NCBI RefSeq assembly: GCF_965363235.1
Contig: NC_134843.1
Span: 88,755,795-88,819,794 of the forward strand
Source of the DNA: Mytilus galloprovincialis
Lineage: Eukaryota > Mollusca > Bivalvia > Mytilida > Mytilidae
DNA length: 64,000 nucleotides
Direction: 5' to 3'
Under the pieces are notes generated by a model that was given only the letters and a program-made list of their open reading frames with translations, was not told where the DNA came from and ran no database searches. The number at the start of each line of letters is the position of its first letter. The stretch's first letter is position 1. Below are positions 21,749 through 32,239 of this stretch, one piece after another. The position numbers were made by a program, and so were the translations under genes.

Positions 21749-24289
21749 GCCCCAGTCACACTAGACCACGATCGCACCACGCTCACCGCGATCTAAAATT
21801 AATTTAGATCGTGGTGAGGTCGCGGTATGAGCGGCATGAAAATGTTAATTTTCGTTGCTTTCACGATGCTACTACGTCTTATTACGCTTCTACAACGATC
21901 CCGCTACGATTAAACCACGTTCTCACCGCGCTTATTCTGCGACCTCACTATGCTTATAAAGATCTTTCTACGCTCTTCACGTTCTCACTACGACCATACT
22001 ACGAGTTATCCGATTGCAACACGATCTTACTGCAATTATAGCACGTTCTTACCACGATTATTATACGTTCATACCGCGATCTTACTACGTTCTCAGCAAT
22101 ACCGTCAATATCGTGTTTCATATCAATATAGTTCCATTCCTTCTATTTCTGATTAAAACGGAGATTTCTCGGAAACAAATTATACAGTCATGCCACCAAA
22201 ATCTACTAGAACACGTGGGCGTCTTCAGCCAGCTCCAGTCTTCAATTAAACTGATACTATACACATAAGTAGTATAATACTTGTCATCAAGAGATGTCGG
22301 AACGACAATCAAACCTAAATTACAACCTATTGCAGATGTGTCAATATATATAGGAAGATGTGGTATGAGTGCCAATGAGACAACTCTCCATCAACGTAAA
22401 AATCTATAAAAGTAAACCATTATAGGACAAGGTACGGCCTTCAATACGGAGCCTTGGCTCACACCGAACAGCACGCTATAAAGGGCCCAAAAAATACTAA
22501 TGCTAAACCATTTAAACGGGAAAAACCAACGGTCTAATCTATATAAAAACGAGAAGCATGGTTGAGTCGTTAAAGTAAATGGATAAATATATTCAGCCAA
22601 ACAAAATCTAGCAAGTTTTTTTTTTATATATTTTATGTGAAAATAACAATAAAAATGATGGTCGTAGTGTGAACGTAGTAAGGTTGTGAGAAGAGCGTGA
22701 TGAGGACGGCGTGCTAGAATCGTACTATGGTCGTGAACAGAGTGGTAAAGTCGTAGTGGAAGCGTAGTTGGGTCGAGTTGAGAACGTGATGGTCGTAGTA
22801 TGGTCGTGATAACGTCGCTGTGAGATCGTAGCGCAATCTCTCCGAATAGAATCACGCTTTCGCTACGATTGTACAGCGACCTTTGCGATCTTACTACGAT
22901 CTTAGTTCGCTCTCAATACGCTTCTACTACGACCTAATTTCGCCACGACCGCACCACGATTGTTTTGAACATGTTCAAAGTTGGCCACGCTCTTCACGAT
23001 CTTGAAGACCTCAGCACGACCGTGATACGACCTTACTGCGACCTACACGATCGTACCACGATCATCAAAATTTGCATTTTTTTCACAGATCGTAGTGCGA
23101 TCGTGGCCTAGTGGGACTGGGGTATTAGTAAGATCGCAAAGGTCGCTGTACCATCGTAGCGATTCTATTCGGAAAGAATGTGCTAAGATCTCACAACGAC
23201 GTTATTACGACCTTACTACGACCATCACGTTATCACGGCGACCCACCTACGTTTCCACTACGACTATACCACGTTTACACCACACTGTTCAAGACCGTAG
23301 TACGATTCTAGCACGCTCTTGCCGACCTCATCACTCTCTTCTTACGACCTGACTTCGTTCATACTACGACCATCATTCTCATTGTCATTTTCACATAAAA
23401 TATATCAAATCTCTTCAGGTTTTGTTTGTCTGTATGTATGTACGGTTCAACCATGCTTCTCGTTTTATATAGATTAGACCGTCGGTTTTATACTAGGAAT
23501 GTTTGGGGCCTTTTATAGCTTGCTGTTCGGTGTGAGCCCAGTCTCCGTGTTGGAGGCCGTACCTTGGCCTATAATGGTTTACTTTTATGAATTATTACTT
23601 GGATGGAGAGCTGTCTCATTGAAGCTCATACCACATATTCCTATATCTATTGACACATCTTTGTCATCTCTGGTATCTTTCACTAAAATATCGTCATTTG
23701 AGCTTTATGGACCAGCAATAGGTTGTAATTTAGGTTGGATTGGTCGGTCCGACATCTCTGCTGGATCAGGATCGTTACTATTAGAGCTCCCTCTGCCTCT
23801 ACATCAACCCATACCACCATGCCCACGTGTTCTTTTAAATTTGGGCGGCATGACTGTATTGTTTCTGCGAAATCTACGTATTAATCAGAAAAAGAAGGAA
23901 TGGAAATGTATTGATATGGAACACGATGTTGTCGTTATTGCTGAGAACGTAGTAAGATCGCAGTATAAGCGTGGTAAGAACGTGCTATAATCGCAGTAGA
24001 AGCGTGGTGAGATCGTGTTTCAATCGGATAACTCGTGGTATGGTCGTAGTGAGAACGCGATGATCGTAGAAAGATCTTGATAAGCGTAGTGAGGTCGCAG
24101 AATAAGCGCGGTGAGAACGTAGTATAATCGTAGCGGGATCGTTGTAGAAGCGCAATGAGGATGTAGTAGAATCGTGAAAGAAACGGAAATTTACATTTTC
24201 ATGCCGCTCATACTGCGACCTCACCACGATCAGAATTTATTTTAGATCGCGGTGAGCGTGGTGCGATCGTGGTCTTGTGGGACGGGGGC
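21749..24289. mobile_element. 2.5-kb foldback element, TTAA target duplication
   Basis: Ends pair as GCCCCAGTCACACTAGACCA and its complement ending ...GTCCCACGGGGGC-type sequence, each abutting TTAA (21,745-21,748 and 24,290-24,293). Arms of about 1.1 kb (21,749-22,860 and 23,126-24,289) are near-complete inverted repeats. Large parts of the arms consist of a degenerate 11-bp motif (CGTAGTGAGAA type). They also carry the dispersed GCCAATGAGACAA repeat and, on the minus strand from 23,851, a short basic RG-rich coding remnant. No transposase is present, so it is non-autonomous. TTAA duplication fits the piggyBac or Kolobok type. Confidence 0.75.
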
Positions 24290-24299
24290 TTAATAAAGG

Positions 24300-24420
24300 C
24301 AACAATAAAACAGAGAATAGGAATCGGGAATATGTCAAAGAGACAACAAGCCGACCAAATACCAGACAACAGCCGAAGGTACGGGGCGCCGAACGGGACT
24401 ATTGTGGTTTTGTACTCGAA
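24300..24420 (+). mobile_element. fragment of RT family 2 3' UTR
   Basis: Contains AGAGAATAGGAATCGGGAATATG and GTCAAAGAGACAACAAGCCGACC, matching 9,165-9,220 on the same strand (the minus-strand element end). Continued at 25,020-25,075 (CGCAGCGAGAAAATCCCAC) after the array described next. Confidence 0.55.
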
Positions 24421-25020
24421 ATTCAATTTTGTACGGACAAAAGTGAGTTTTGTTCAACAAAAATGAGTTCAGTTTAACAAAATTTGTAGTATACTACAAA
24501 TTTAAATTTTGTCATACAAAATTATCTTTCAGTTTTTGTATCACAGACTTGACTTTTGTTACCTAATTTGAAAATTGGGTGACAAAAGTCAATTTTTTAT
24601 GCAAATTAGTTTAGTTTGGATTCTGTGACAAATTTGCATACAAAATCTACTTTCGTGACAAAAAATTGACTTTTGTGAGACAAAATTGACTTCAAAAAAT
24701 TTTGTCGTCACAATATTGAATTTTGTCTCACAAAATTGAATTTTGTGTTTTAATTTCCATATCAGGAAACGAAAGTAAATTTTGTATGCAAATAAGTTTA
24801 AATTTGCATACCTTTTTGACAAAATTGACTTTTGTCTTGACAAAAATAAATTTTGTCTACAAAAAAGAATTTTGTCTACAAAAAAGAATTTTGTCATTAC
24901 AAAATTGAAGTTCTCCTAAAACAAGTCACATAGTTTTGTAAGACAAAAATGATTTTGTTATGACAGAATTGAATTTTGTATACACAAAATTATACACAAA
25001 ATTGATTTTGATTACAAAAA
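24420..25020. repeat. palindromic ACAAAATT...AATTTTGT array
   Basis: About 600 bp of degenerate units in which ACAAAATTGA and its complement TCAATTTTGT alternate every 15-25 bp (examples at 24,660-24,740 and 24,820-24,910). The array sits within the RT family 2 3' UTR, splitting 24,300-24,420 from 25,020-25,075. Open frames across it are compositional. Confidence 0.7.
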
Positions 25021-25075
25021 GTGCAAGTCCGGTCTCTACGCAGCGAGAAAATCCCACACCCGCAGGTGGTCACTA

Positions 25076-25700
25076 AATAAATTAGTATATCGTTGTTCAA
25101 AAGTTATAAATCGATTGATAAAAAACATATCCGGGTTACAAACTAAAACCGAGGGCAATACATCAACTATAAGAGGAAAACAACGAAACAACAGAAACTC
25201 TAAAGTGGAACAAATAAAAACACAAACGAAAATGTACCTGATTTTTTTTATTATTGATTTATTTATGAACAAACGATTCAAGAAAAAGGTTTGTTATAAA
25301 TCATGTCAGTACCGAAGTACAAGATTTTTGAATGACAATTTTCAATGCAAATAGTAAAATCACAAAAATACTGTACTCCGAGGAAAATTCAAAACGAAAA
25401 GTACCTAATCAAATAACAACCTCAGATGATAAAACACATCAAACGAATAGACAACAACTGTCATATTCCTGACTTGGTACAGGCATTTTCAAATGTAGAA
25501 AATGGTGAATTGAATCTGGATCTATAGCGCTAAACCTCTCACTTGTATGACAGTCGCATCAAATTCCTTTATATTTACAACTATATTTACAACGATGCGT
25601 GAACAAAACAGACATAAAAGGTAAAATAGTCAAAATATGGGTACAGCAGTCATCACTGTGTCACAATCTCAAAACAAACAAATGTTTAACAAAAAGCATA
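25076..25700 (-). repeat. dispersed repeats in reverse orientation
   Basis: 25,095-25,210 is the reverse of 16,905-17,170. 25,350-25,560 is the reverse of the ACAGTTGTT repeat seen at 10,390, and matches 51,200-51,400 directly. 25,590-25,680 matches 17,720-17,810. No gene. Confidence 0.55.
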
Positions 25701-27219
25701 TTTGCAAATGTGTATATAGTTTATTATTTTATTGAATCACGGTTTAGCTATTTAAATAGAGTCACATAATCACGAATTTCCGTTGTATGAGGGATAATGC
25801 AATTTGATGTTCACCCTTGCAGAATTTTTTACATGGAATTAAGTAAGAGATAGGAGCCGACGGAAAATCACCAACAAGAAAGTCATCACATTATTCATAA
25901 ATTTTGAAATGAATATTGCCATGTTTTATATCAATATTAAAAAATTAGTGGGTACTATACATGTTTGATTTTATAATACGTTTAATAAAAAATGAGTTCA
26001 GGTGTATAAATTTCTAAAACATATAAAAATAAGAAGATGTTGATGATTGCCAATGAGACAAATCAACACTAGATACCAAATGCCATAGAAGATAACAACT
26101 ATATGTTACCATACGTCCTTAAACACTGAGCAAAACCAATACCGCATAGTCAGATATAAAAGGCCCCAAAATGATAAATGTAATGGAGGGGTACAACCAG
26201 TTTGCAGGCACCAGTCCTCCCACAAACTAGGACAATAGTTTAACAGTAAAACTAGGACAGTGGTGTTACAGTATAACAGAAGAACACACTATAAAATTAA
26301 GTTGAAACATAACTCATCTGATCGATACAAAGCAGAAAGACAGATAAAAAAATCCGGACTGGATGTGCAGGGTTTTTATACGTCACCACAAAAAAAGACT
26401 CTGAGAGCTCTATCAGTTACTGATATTTAGTTAAAAACAAAATAACATCTAATAAAAAAATCAAGCATCTAAAAAGTTCACATTTAGCTCTTCCACGAAA
26501 ATTCAATAAAATCAGGTAAATTTCAATAGAATTTTGCACTAGATACTTATTTCTAGCGTATGTGTCGAAAATAAAAGATCTTTTAACATAATGCTTGCCA
26601 TAACATTTTACGGATCTAACTGGGATAATATCTAGTTTGCTGAAGCCTGCACTCTGTGTTTCCCACTTCTATATTTAGTCAAATTTCAGACAATTTTGTC
26701 AAAAGCCAAAATGTCTAATTTTGGTCTATTTGTGTTGTAAACGTTATTGTTTCAAAAGAAAAGCTGGACAAAATAAGTTCTCGTTCATATGTTTACATGT
26801 CTTTTTAATAAAATAATGCATTTTATATATATTGAAACATTGCACTTAATTTTTGGAGCCAAATATAGCCTTTAACGGACTTACTCCTTTTAAATGTTTT
26901 AAGCATTGACAAATCACTGTTTTGAGATTTCTCTTTCATTGTTTTTATGTCCTGTTATTTTTAAGATTAAAACGTAGGTTAATTCATATTGCTTTTATTT
27001 GCATTACCTTTCTTAACTATTAAATAAAGTCACATCACCTCTGAAGAAATTTTTACAAGTAATAGTTACTAGATAAATGACACTTGATTTTGATACCAAT
27101 ATCAATATATAATTAGGAGTCTGTAGAAACAATCAATCAACAAATCTAATTAGTATTGGATATGTCCCAATTGGCGTAACCCCAACCCCGTTATCTTTGT
27201 CGCGGATGTGATCTACCGA
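25701..27219. other. non-coding; one dispersed repeat copy
   Basis: A copy of the GCCAATGAGACAA repeat lies at 26,030-26,180. The rest is AT-rich with no gene recognised on either strand. Confidence 0.5.
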
Positions 27220-27223
27220 ATAA

Positions 27224-27690
27224 GGTGTCAGACCACCAATTACTCCCTCCAATTTAGAACGTATGTAAAAGTAGCCCTACTCTGACACAAAATAGTGCTT
27301 TTGATGTCCTTGTTTACTTAAACTAACCAACAAATTTGCAGAAATGAAACGTTTGGTGAAAGAGAAATATATCTAGATCATTTTGAGCCAAAATTTACTT
27401 GTCTATGAGTTTGCATTAAAAATTGAGGATTAATGCGCTCCATAGTATACTAATTTTAGATTTCCAGAAAACCAGGTTATTTTTTGGAGTACCTCTGTTT
27501 GATGGTCAGTTATTTTGTTAGAAGGCTTTAAAGGTATGGTGAAAATTGGCATGTAAAAAGCTGATACATGTACAATTAAGGATATACCTGGTTTCTATGA
27601 AGTTAAACTTAAGGTAAAATATTTAGAAAGCTGTGAAAATTGAAAAATTTGATTGAACAGATAGGGATTTTTAATTGGTGGTCTGACACC
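27224..27690. mobile_element. 467-bp MITE with 19-bp perfect TIRs, ATAA duplication
   Basis: The ends are GGTGTCAGACCACCAATTA and its exact reverse complement. The flanks are ATAA (27,220-27,223) and ATAA (27,691-27,694). The empty site CTACCGAATAAGACTTG occurs twice in the next 63-bp repeat units, which proves the insertion boundaries. The interior is non-coding. A four-base duplication is compatible with several DNA transposon groups, so I leave it unassigned. Confidence 0.85.
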
Positions 27691-27960
27691 ATAAGACTTG
27701 AAACCGGGAGTAACACGAGGGGTGTCACACATTCCGCGGATGTGACCTACCGAATAAGACTTGAAACCGGGAGCAACACGAGGGGTGTCACACATTCCGC
27801 GGATGTGACCTACCGAATAAGACTTGAAACCGGGAGCAACACGAGGGGTGTCACACATGGAACAGGATCAGTTTACCATCCTTTGGGTCTTTAGTTTTCT
27901 ATGTTGTGTTTAGCATATTTTTTTCCGTTTTTGGTCGCTTTTCCTTTTTTGCCTTGGTAT
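27691..27960 (+). repeat. 63-bp tandem repeat in RT family 1 3' UTR
   Basis: ATAAGACTTGAAACCGGGAG recurs at 27,691, 27,754 and 27,817. Each unit contains ACACGAGGGGTGTCACACAT and GCGGATGTGACCTACC. Because 63 is divisible by three, both strands stay open, giving spurious ORFs. The following sequence (GTTTTCTATGTTGTGTTTAGC) is the RT family 1 3' end. Confidence 0.85.
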
Positions 27961-27969
27961 TGTCAATAT

Positions 27970-28210
27970 AAAAATAATAAGATATTGTATGATTGCCAAT
28001 GAGACAAATCTCATTCAGAGACCAAATGACATAGAAAGGTCACCGTAAGGCCTTCAACAATGGGCAAAGCCAATACCGCATAAGCAACAATAAAGGGCAT
28101 CGACATGACAAATATAAAAAAAAATCAATCGAGAAAACGAACGGCCTGATTTATGTACAAAGTAAGGAACACATAAACAAATAGGACAGGCACACACAGA
28201 AAAGGGCGTT
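27970..28210 (+). repeat. dispersed repeat 'GCCAATGAGACAA', best copy
   Basis: Reads ATGATTGCCAATGAGACAA ... GGTCACCGTAAGGCCTTCAA ... GGGCAAAGCCAATACCGCAT ... GAACGGCCTGATTTATGTAC. The reference for the other copies here. Confidence 0.65.
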
Positions 28211-28939
28211 CGTTTTCGATTTATGAGTTATCCCTTTGGTATCAATTGACTATCATTTAAGACTTTTATATTTCTTCTGTTTGTGCAGCATCGTCGTAGA
28301 TACTTATCATATCATAGAAAGGCATTAAAAATAAGACTAGTATTTTTCTCCACTAACTAGGAAGAGTTACACAGAAATAATATTATAATTTAATATTTTA
28401 ATATTTTTTATTTGTTTATGTACATGTGCAATAGTCAACAGTCTATTTGCCAATTCCGTATTGGAGATCTATTTGTTCGAGTTATTTTTCTTAGGAGTGG
28501 CATCCAATTTTATTGACAATCGAGAGCTAGCGGAAAGTGCAAATTTAGATCAATTTAGAAGTACATGATGTGTATAATCTAAGTTTTTCATGACTTTCAA
28601 ACCTTTTAATTACATTCATTTTTCTGTTAAGGTAAAACATTTTGAATTCAATAGTTACTTTTTATTGAAAATTGGTTTTAAACACTCATATGGACAACAA
28701 ACTTAAAGAAGAAATTTGCATGGGCAGCATCGAAATTTTGTAGTTTAGAGGCAAACAACTTGTTAAATAACATAATTAAATCGGTAATTGGCAAATAGAT
28801 TATTATAAATCATGTTTTGTTTAATTGCCAACTTGTGTACTAATGGATTAATTATCATATTACAAAATCAGGCAATGCTAGTGGACTACTGAAATATGCC
28901 CATGCCTATGTCTTTAATCAGTTATTTTAAACGGACATT
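28211..28939. other. 3' flank of the minus-strand Gly/Ala-rich gene
   Basis: AT-rich and non-coding, with no repeat recognised. It should contain the 3' UTR and poly(A) site of the gene ending at 28,940. Confidence 0.45.
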
Positions 28940-29253
28940 TTACAATTGTTTTGCATGGCACACTATCTCCTCGGTGGTGTTTAACATCATGTACTCAATC
29001 TGGAATTCTTCTTTCCATATATTTTCAATCACAATGTTCGGTAAACTTGTAGAACAGTCTGTGACCATTGTTACTTTTTGTATGTTTTCATGACTTAGAA
29101 GGTCCTTGAGATACATCCCATTGGATAGTTCCTCGGATACGTCATGTACTACTGGTTTCCAGCAATCGTATGTTATATGTTCATCATCTTGTGTCGTACT
29201 CGTTCCTACAACCAATAATCCAATTCCTCCAGTTCCAGCTGCAAACAGGGCAG
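28940..29253 (-). CDS. Gly/Ala-rich paralogue B, exon 2 (C-terminal domain)
   Basis: Acceptor CATTTTAG (AG at 29,255-29,254, -). The exon completes a GCT codon with one G carried over from the exon ending at 34,804 and reads ALFAAGTGGIGLLVVGTST..., then a compact C-terminal domain: YDCWKPVVHDVSEELSNG, LKDLLSHENI, SLPNIVIENIWKEEFQIEY. The neighbouring gene at 36.7 kb has QDCWKQVVHETSEEPSNG and VVIENRWNEKFEIEYV, so the pair are clear paralogues. The joined protein is about 195 residues against 196 for the partner. I do not recognise the domain. The first methionine shown by simple ORF calling (29,215) is a TTG codon and not a start. Confidence 0.8.
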
Positions 29254-29484
29254 CTAAAATGATATCAGAATGTCAGAAAACTTGACAGAAAACAAAACAA
29301 AGACGCAGCTAGATACAACCCCCGAGTTCAAGCCCTTAACATTTTGGGCAAATATGGACACTACGTTCAAGTTTGAATCAGCTCTGAATTTCGGATTGTC
29401 ATTAGATATTTAATATAGCAAAGTTTTATGAGACAGAATGAATGTTGTCTAAGACCTGAAAAAAAAAAATGAAATTGGACTTTT

Positions 29485-30030
29485 ACCTATTATGGTACAA
29501 TATCATAAATCTAAATACATGGTTAGATTCAGCATATAAAGAAACTCCAAGAATTCATCAAACAAAATTCAATCAAGGGCCCTTTTGATCTCAATTCAGT
29601 GGGGTGAAAAAGCCAAAAAATTGGAAACAGCATATTAAATAACACCATAGATTAAACTTTGAAACTTGAAAATAGGGCCTTAAATCAAAAATCTAAATAC
29701 ATGTTTAGAGTGAGCATTTCAAAAACCACTTGAATTCAATCTTTTAAAATCAAACTAAGTTCAATTTTGGACACTTTGGAACTTAATGTGGACCAATTTG
29801 TAAACCTGGCCTGGCCTATAATAAAAAAATCTAAATTACTTTTTGATTCAGCATATCAAAGAATCACAAGAATTCAATTTTATTCGAAATAAAAAAAAAA
29901 TAAATATTGCCTTTGGACCTCAGTTCTGACCAATATAAAAAACGGGGCCCAAATTCCAAAATCTAAATATACCGTTAGATTCAGCATATGGAAGAACCCC
30001 AAGAATTAGACTTTGAATTTAACCCTTAAT
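29485..30030. repeat. degenerate 120-180 bp tandem repeat, 4 units
   Basis: AAAATCTAAATACATG followed by GATTCAGCATATNAAAGAA and CAAGAATTCAAT recurs at about 29,505, 29,690, 29,825 and 29,955 with strong divergence. Confidence 0.6.
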
Positions 30031-30819
30031 ACAACCATGTTAAAGAATGCTTGCAGTTAATTAAACAAGCTCAAAGCACTAAATCATACTTTCATACACT
30101 ATTATAGAAAATGCAGCTGCTTAACTTCTGGGTAGTTTTTAAACTGCGACGAAATGAAGAACACAGGAAAACGCGACCCTTTGGAACGCTAAAAATATGT
30201 CACTACACAAACGGATTAATGGAAATGTGTTTCAGAATAATTTCATTTTCCAATTAAGAATAGAATCAAAATTAGACATGTTTTCGACGCTGTTAAAAAC
30301 GAACTGTTATTAAGCTAAAATACAAGACGCAATGATTAAAGTTACGACATATAACGTCAAACAGTGTGTCTTTTGAGAAAAAAAGAAATAATTCTCTTTG
30401 TGTTTGATTGTAAATAATATTACCATTAACAACTTAGTGTGAAATTCTCTGTTGAAGTACCTGCTTGCATGACAAATCCCTGTAATTGTGTAAAAATTCA
30501 TTTAAAATTTCACTATTTTATCTCTTGGATAATTTTACTTTTGGTTTTGGAAATATTACGTTCCTTGCGATTATAGACTTACTTGCAAACACACGAGCAT
30601 ATCAAACTAACTGATAAATGTATAACCTATTAAAAGGAGTAAATTGAATATGAAAATTAAAAAAGGGAGACACAGAAAGGCAAACCTGATGTTATATTTG
30701 GTACTGAAACCTGGCTTTCAAATGACACATCAGCATATGAATATATTTAACTATCCAAATACACCATGCATCTACACTTTAAACACAGAAAAGATGGCTA
30801 TGGAGGTGGTTACTCGCAA

Positions 30820-31235
30820 TTATTACATTGGTTGCAATGAATTACATTGATTTCCCAGTTAAATAAAAACCGATAATTTCACATGTGAAATAAACGTGGT
30901 TATTTCACTCTCTGACGTCATACAACAATAGGCGTTGTCAAGACGTCGATAACGTCGGATCAAAACAAATTGTCAATGCGTAGGAAAAAGATATAGTTCC
31001 TTACATTTTCTACATTAATTTCATAAAAAAAGCCATTTGCCAATGTAATAAAAAGAATAACTAATCGCCGTATTTGAATATAAAAAATAAGACAACTTGT
31101 GACCGAACGCCGCTATGGATTAAACTCGTGCTGCGCACTCGTTTAATCCATGCGTCGTTCGGTCACGCGTTGTCTTATTTTTGATATTCAAATACGGCGA
31201 TTAGTTATACTATAATCACCAACACACTGATTACA
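30820..31235. mobile_element. insertion in the LINE with 152-bp hairpin
   Basis: Interrupts the endonuclease between DGYGGG and the segment leading to VPELDTN. Its right part (31,057-31,208) is a nearly perfect palindrome: ATAACTAATCGCCGTATTTG with CAAATACGGCGATTAGTTAT, and GTGACCGAACG with CGTTCGGTCAC, closing on GTGC-TGC-GCAC. Boundaries are approximate. Confidence 0.65.
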
Positions 31236-31241
31236 TCACAG

Positions 31242-31730
31242 GTGCCTGAACTAGACACAAATTGTGAATTAATCTGGGCAAAAATAACCCCAAAAGGAAA
31301 TAAAACCACTTATCTTGGAGCATACTATAGGCCACCATCAGACAAAGGCGAATCACTACAACATCTAAGTACCTCACTTAATAGGATATGCAACATATCC
31401 AGTGCAAATATCATGCTCAATGGCGATTTCAATTTAGGCAATATTGACTGGTCAAATTCATCGGTAGTACCTAGTAAACCAGATGCTTCTCTTCAGCAAC
31501 ACATATTAGACATACTACAAGATCACATTCTCACACAGGTAGTTGACAAACAAACAAGAAATGACCGCACACTTGATCTACTGTGCATGTCAAATCCATC
31601 CCTAGTAAACAGAGTAGAAACATTACCACTACTAGGAGACCATGACATAATTTTCATTGAAATTAACCATTTCCTTTCGAAAGCTAAACAGTCACCACAC
31701 AAGGTATTCATTTACAAGAAAGCAGACTAG
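31242..31730 (+). pseudogene. LINE endonuclease domain (partial)
   Basis: 162 residues. AYYRPP, LNGDFN (the metal-binding N-G-D-F-N box) and LLGDHDIIFIEI (the S/G-D-H box) are the conserved signatures of the LINE apurinic-type endonuclease, which nicks target DNA to prime reverse transcription. The N-terminal part of the domain lies upstream of the insertion. Confidence 0.85.
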
Positions 31731-32239
31731 GAAAACATGAAAAAGATCTGAAAGAAACAAAAACACATATGGAAGAACACCAGTTAGAACTTGAAATAGA
31801 CATTATGTGGAATTACTTTAAAACAAAAACAACAGAAAGGTTCTAAAAGCATATACCAATTAAGCTAATAGGAAATAAAACTCACCTACCGTGGATAGAT
31901 TTAAACTTGAAAAAACTTATAAATTAGAAAAACAAATTATATAAAAAGAAAAAAAACTTCATGGTAAACACCTTAATAATTTCAAACAAATTAAAACACA
32001 ATTACAGAAAGAGATGAGAAATGCCTATTGGAAATATATCGAAAACATAATTTTTAACATTGAAATACAAGAACCTGAAAATCAGAGATTCAACAAACGA
32101 CCTCAACAACTTTTTTCATACATAAAAGGCCAAAACAATGAAAACACTGGTATTGCTCCTCTTAAAAGTGAAGGTTTACTATATACAGACCCCTTGGAAA
32201 AAGCAAATATATGAAATGAACAATTTAAATCTGCTTTTA

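Noticed and set aside
22391-23990. ORFs of 154 and 163 codons in the foldback element
   Set aside because: They run through inverted repeat arms and the GCCAATGAGACAA dispersed repeat; no domain, and opposite frames are equally open.
27595-27894. Repeat-protein ORFs on both strands
   Set aside because: The 63-bp repeat is a multiple of three, so all open frames persist; it lies in a retroelement 3' UTR.
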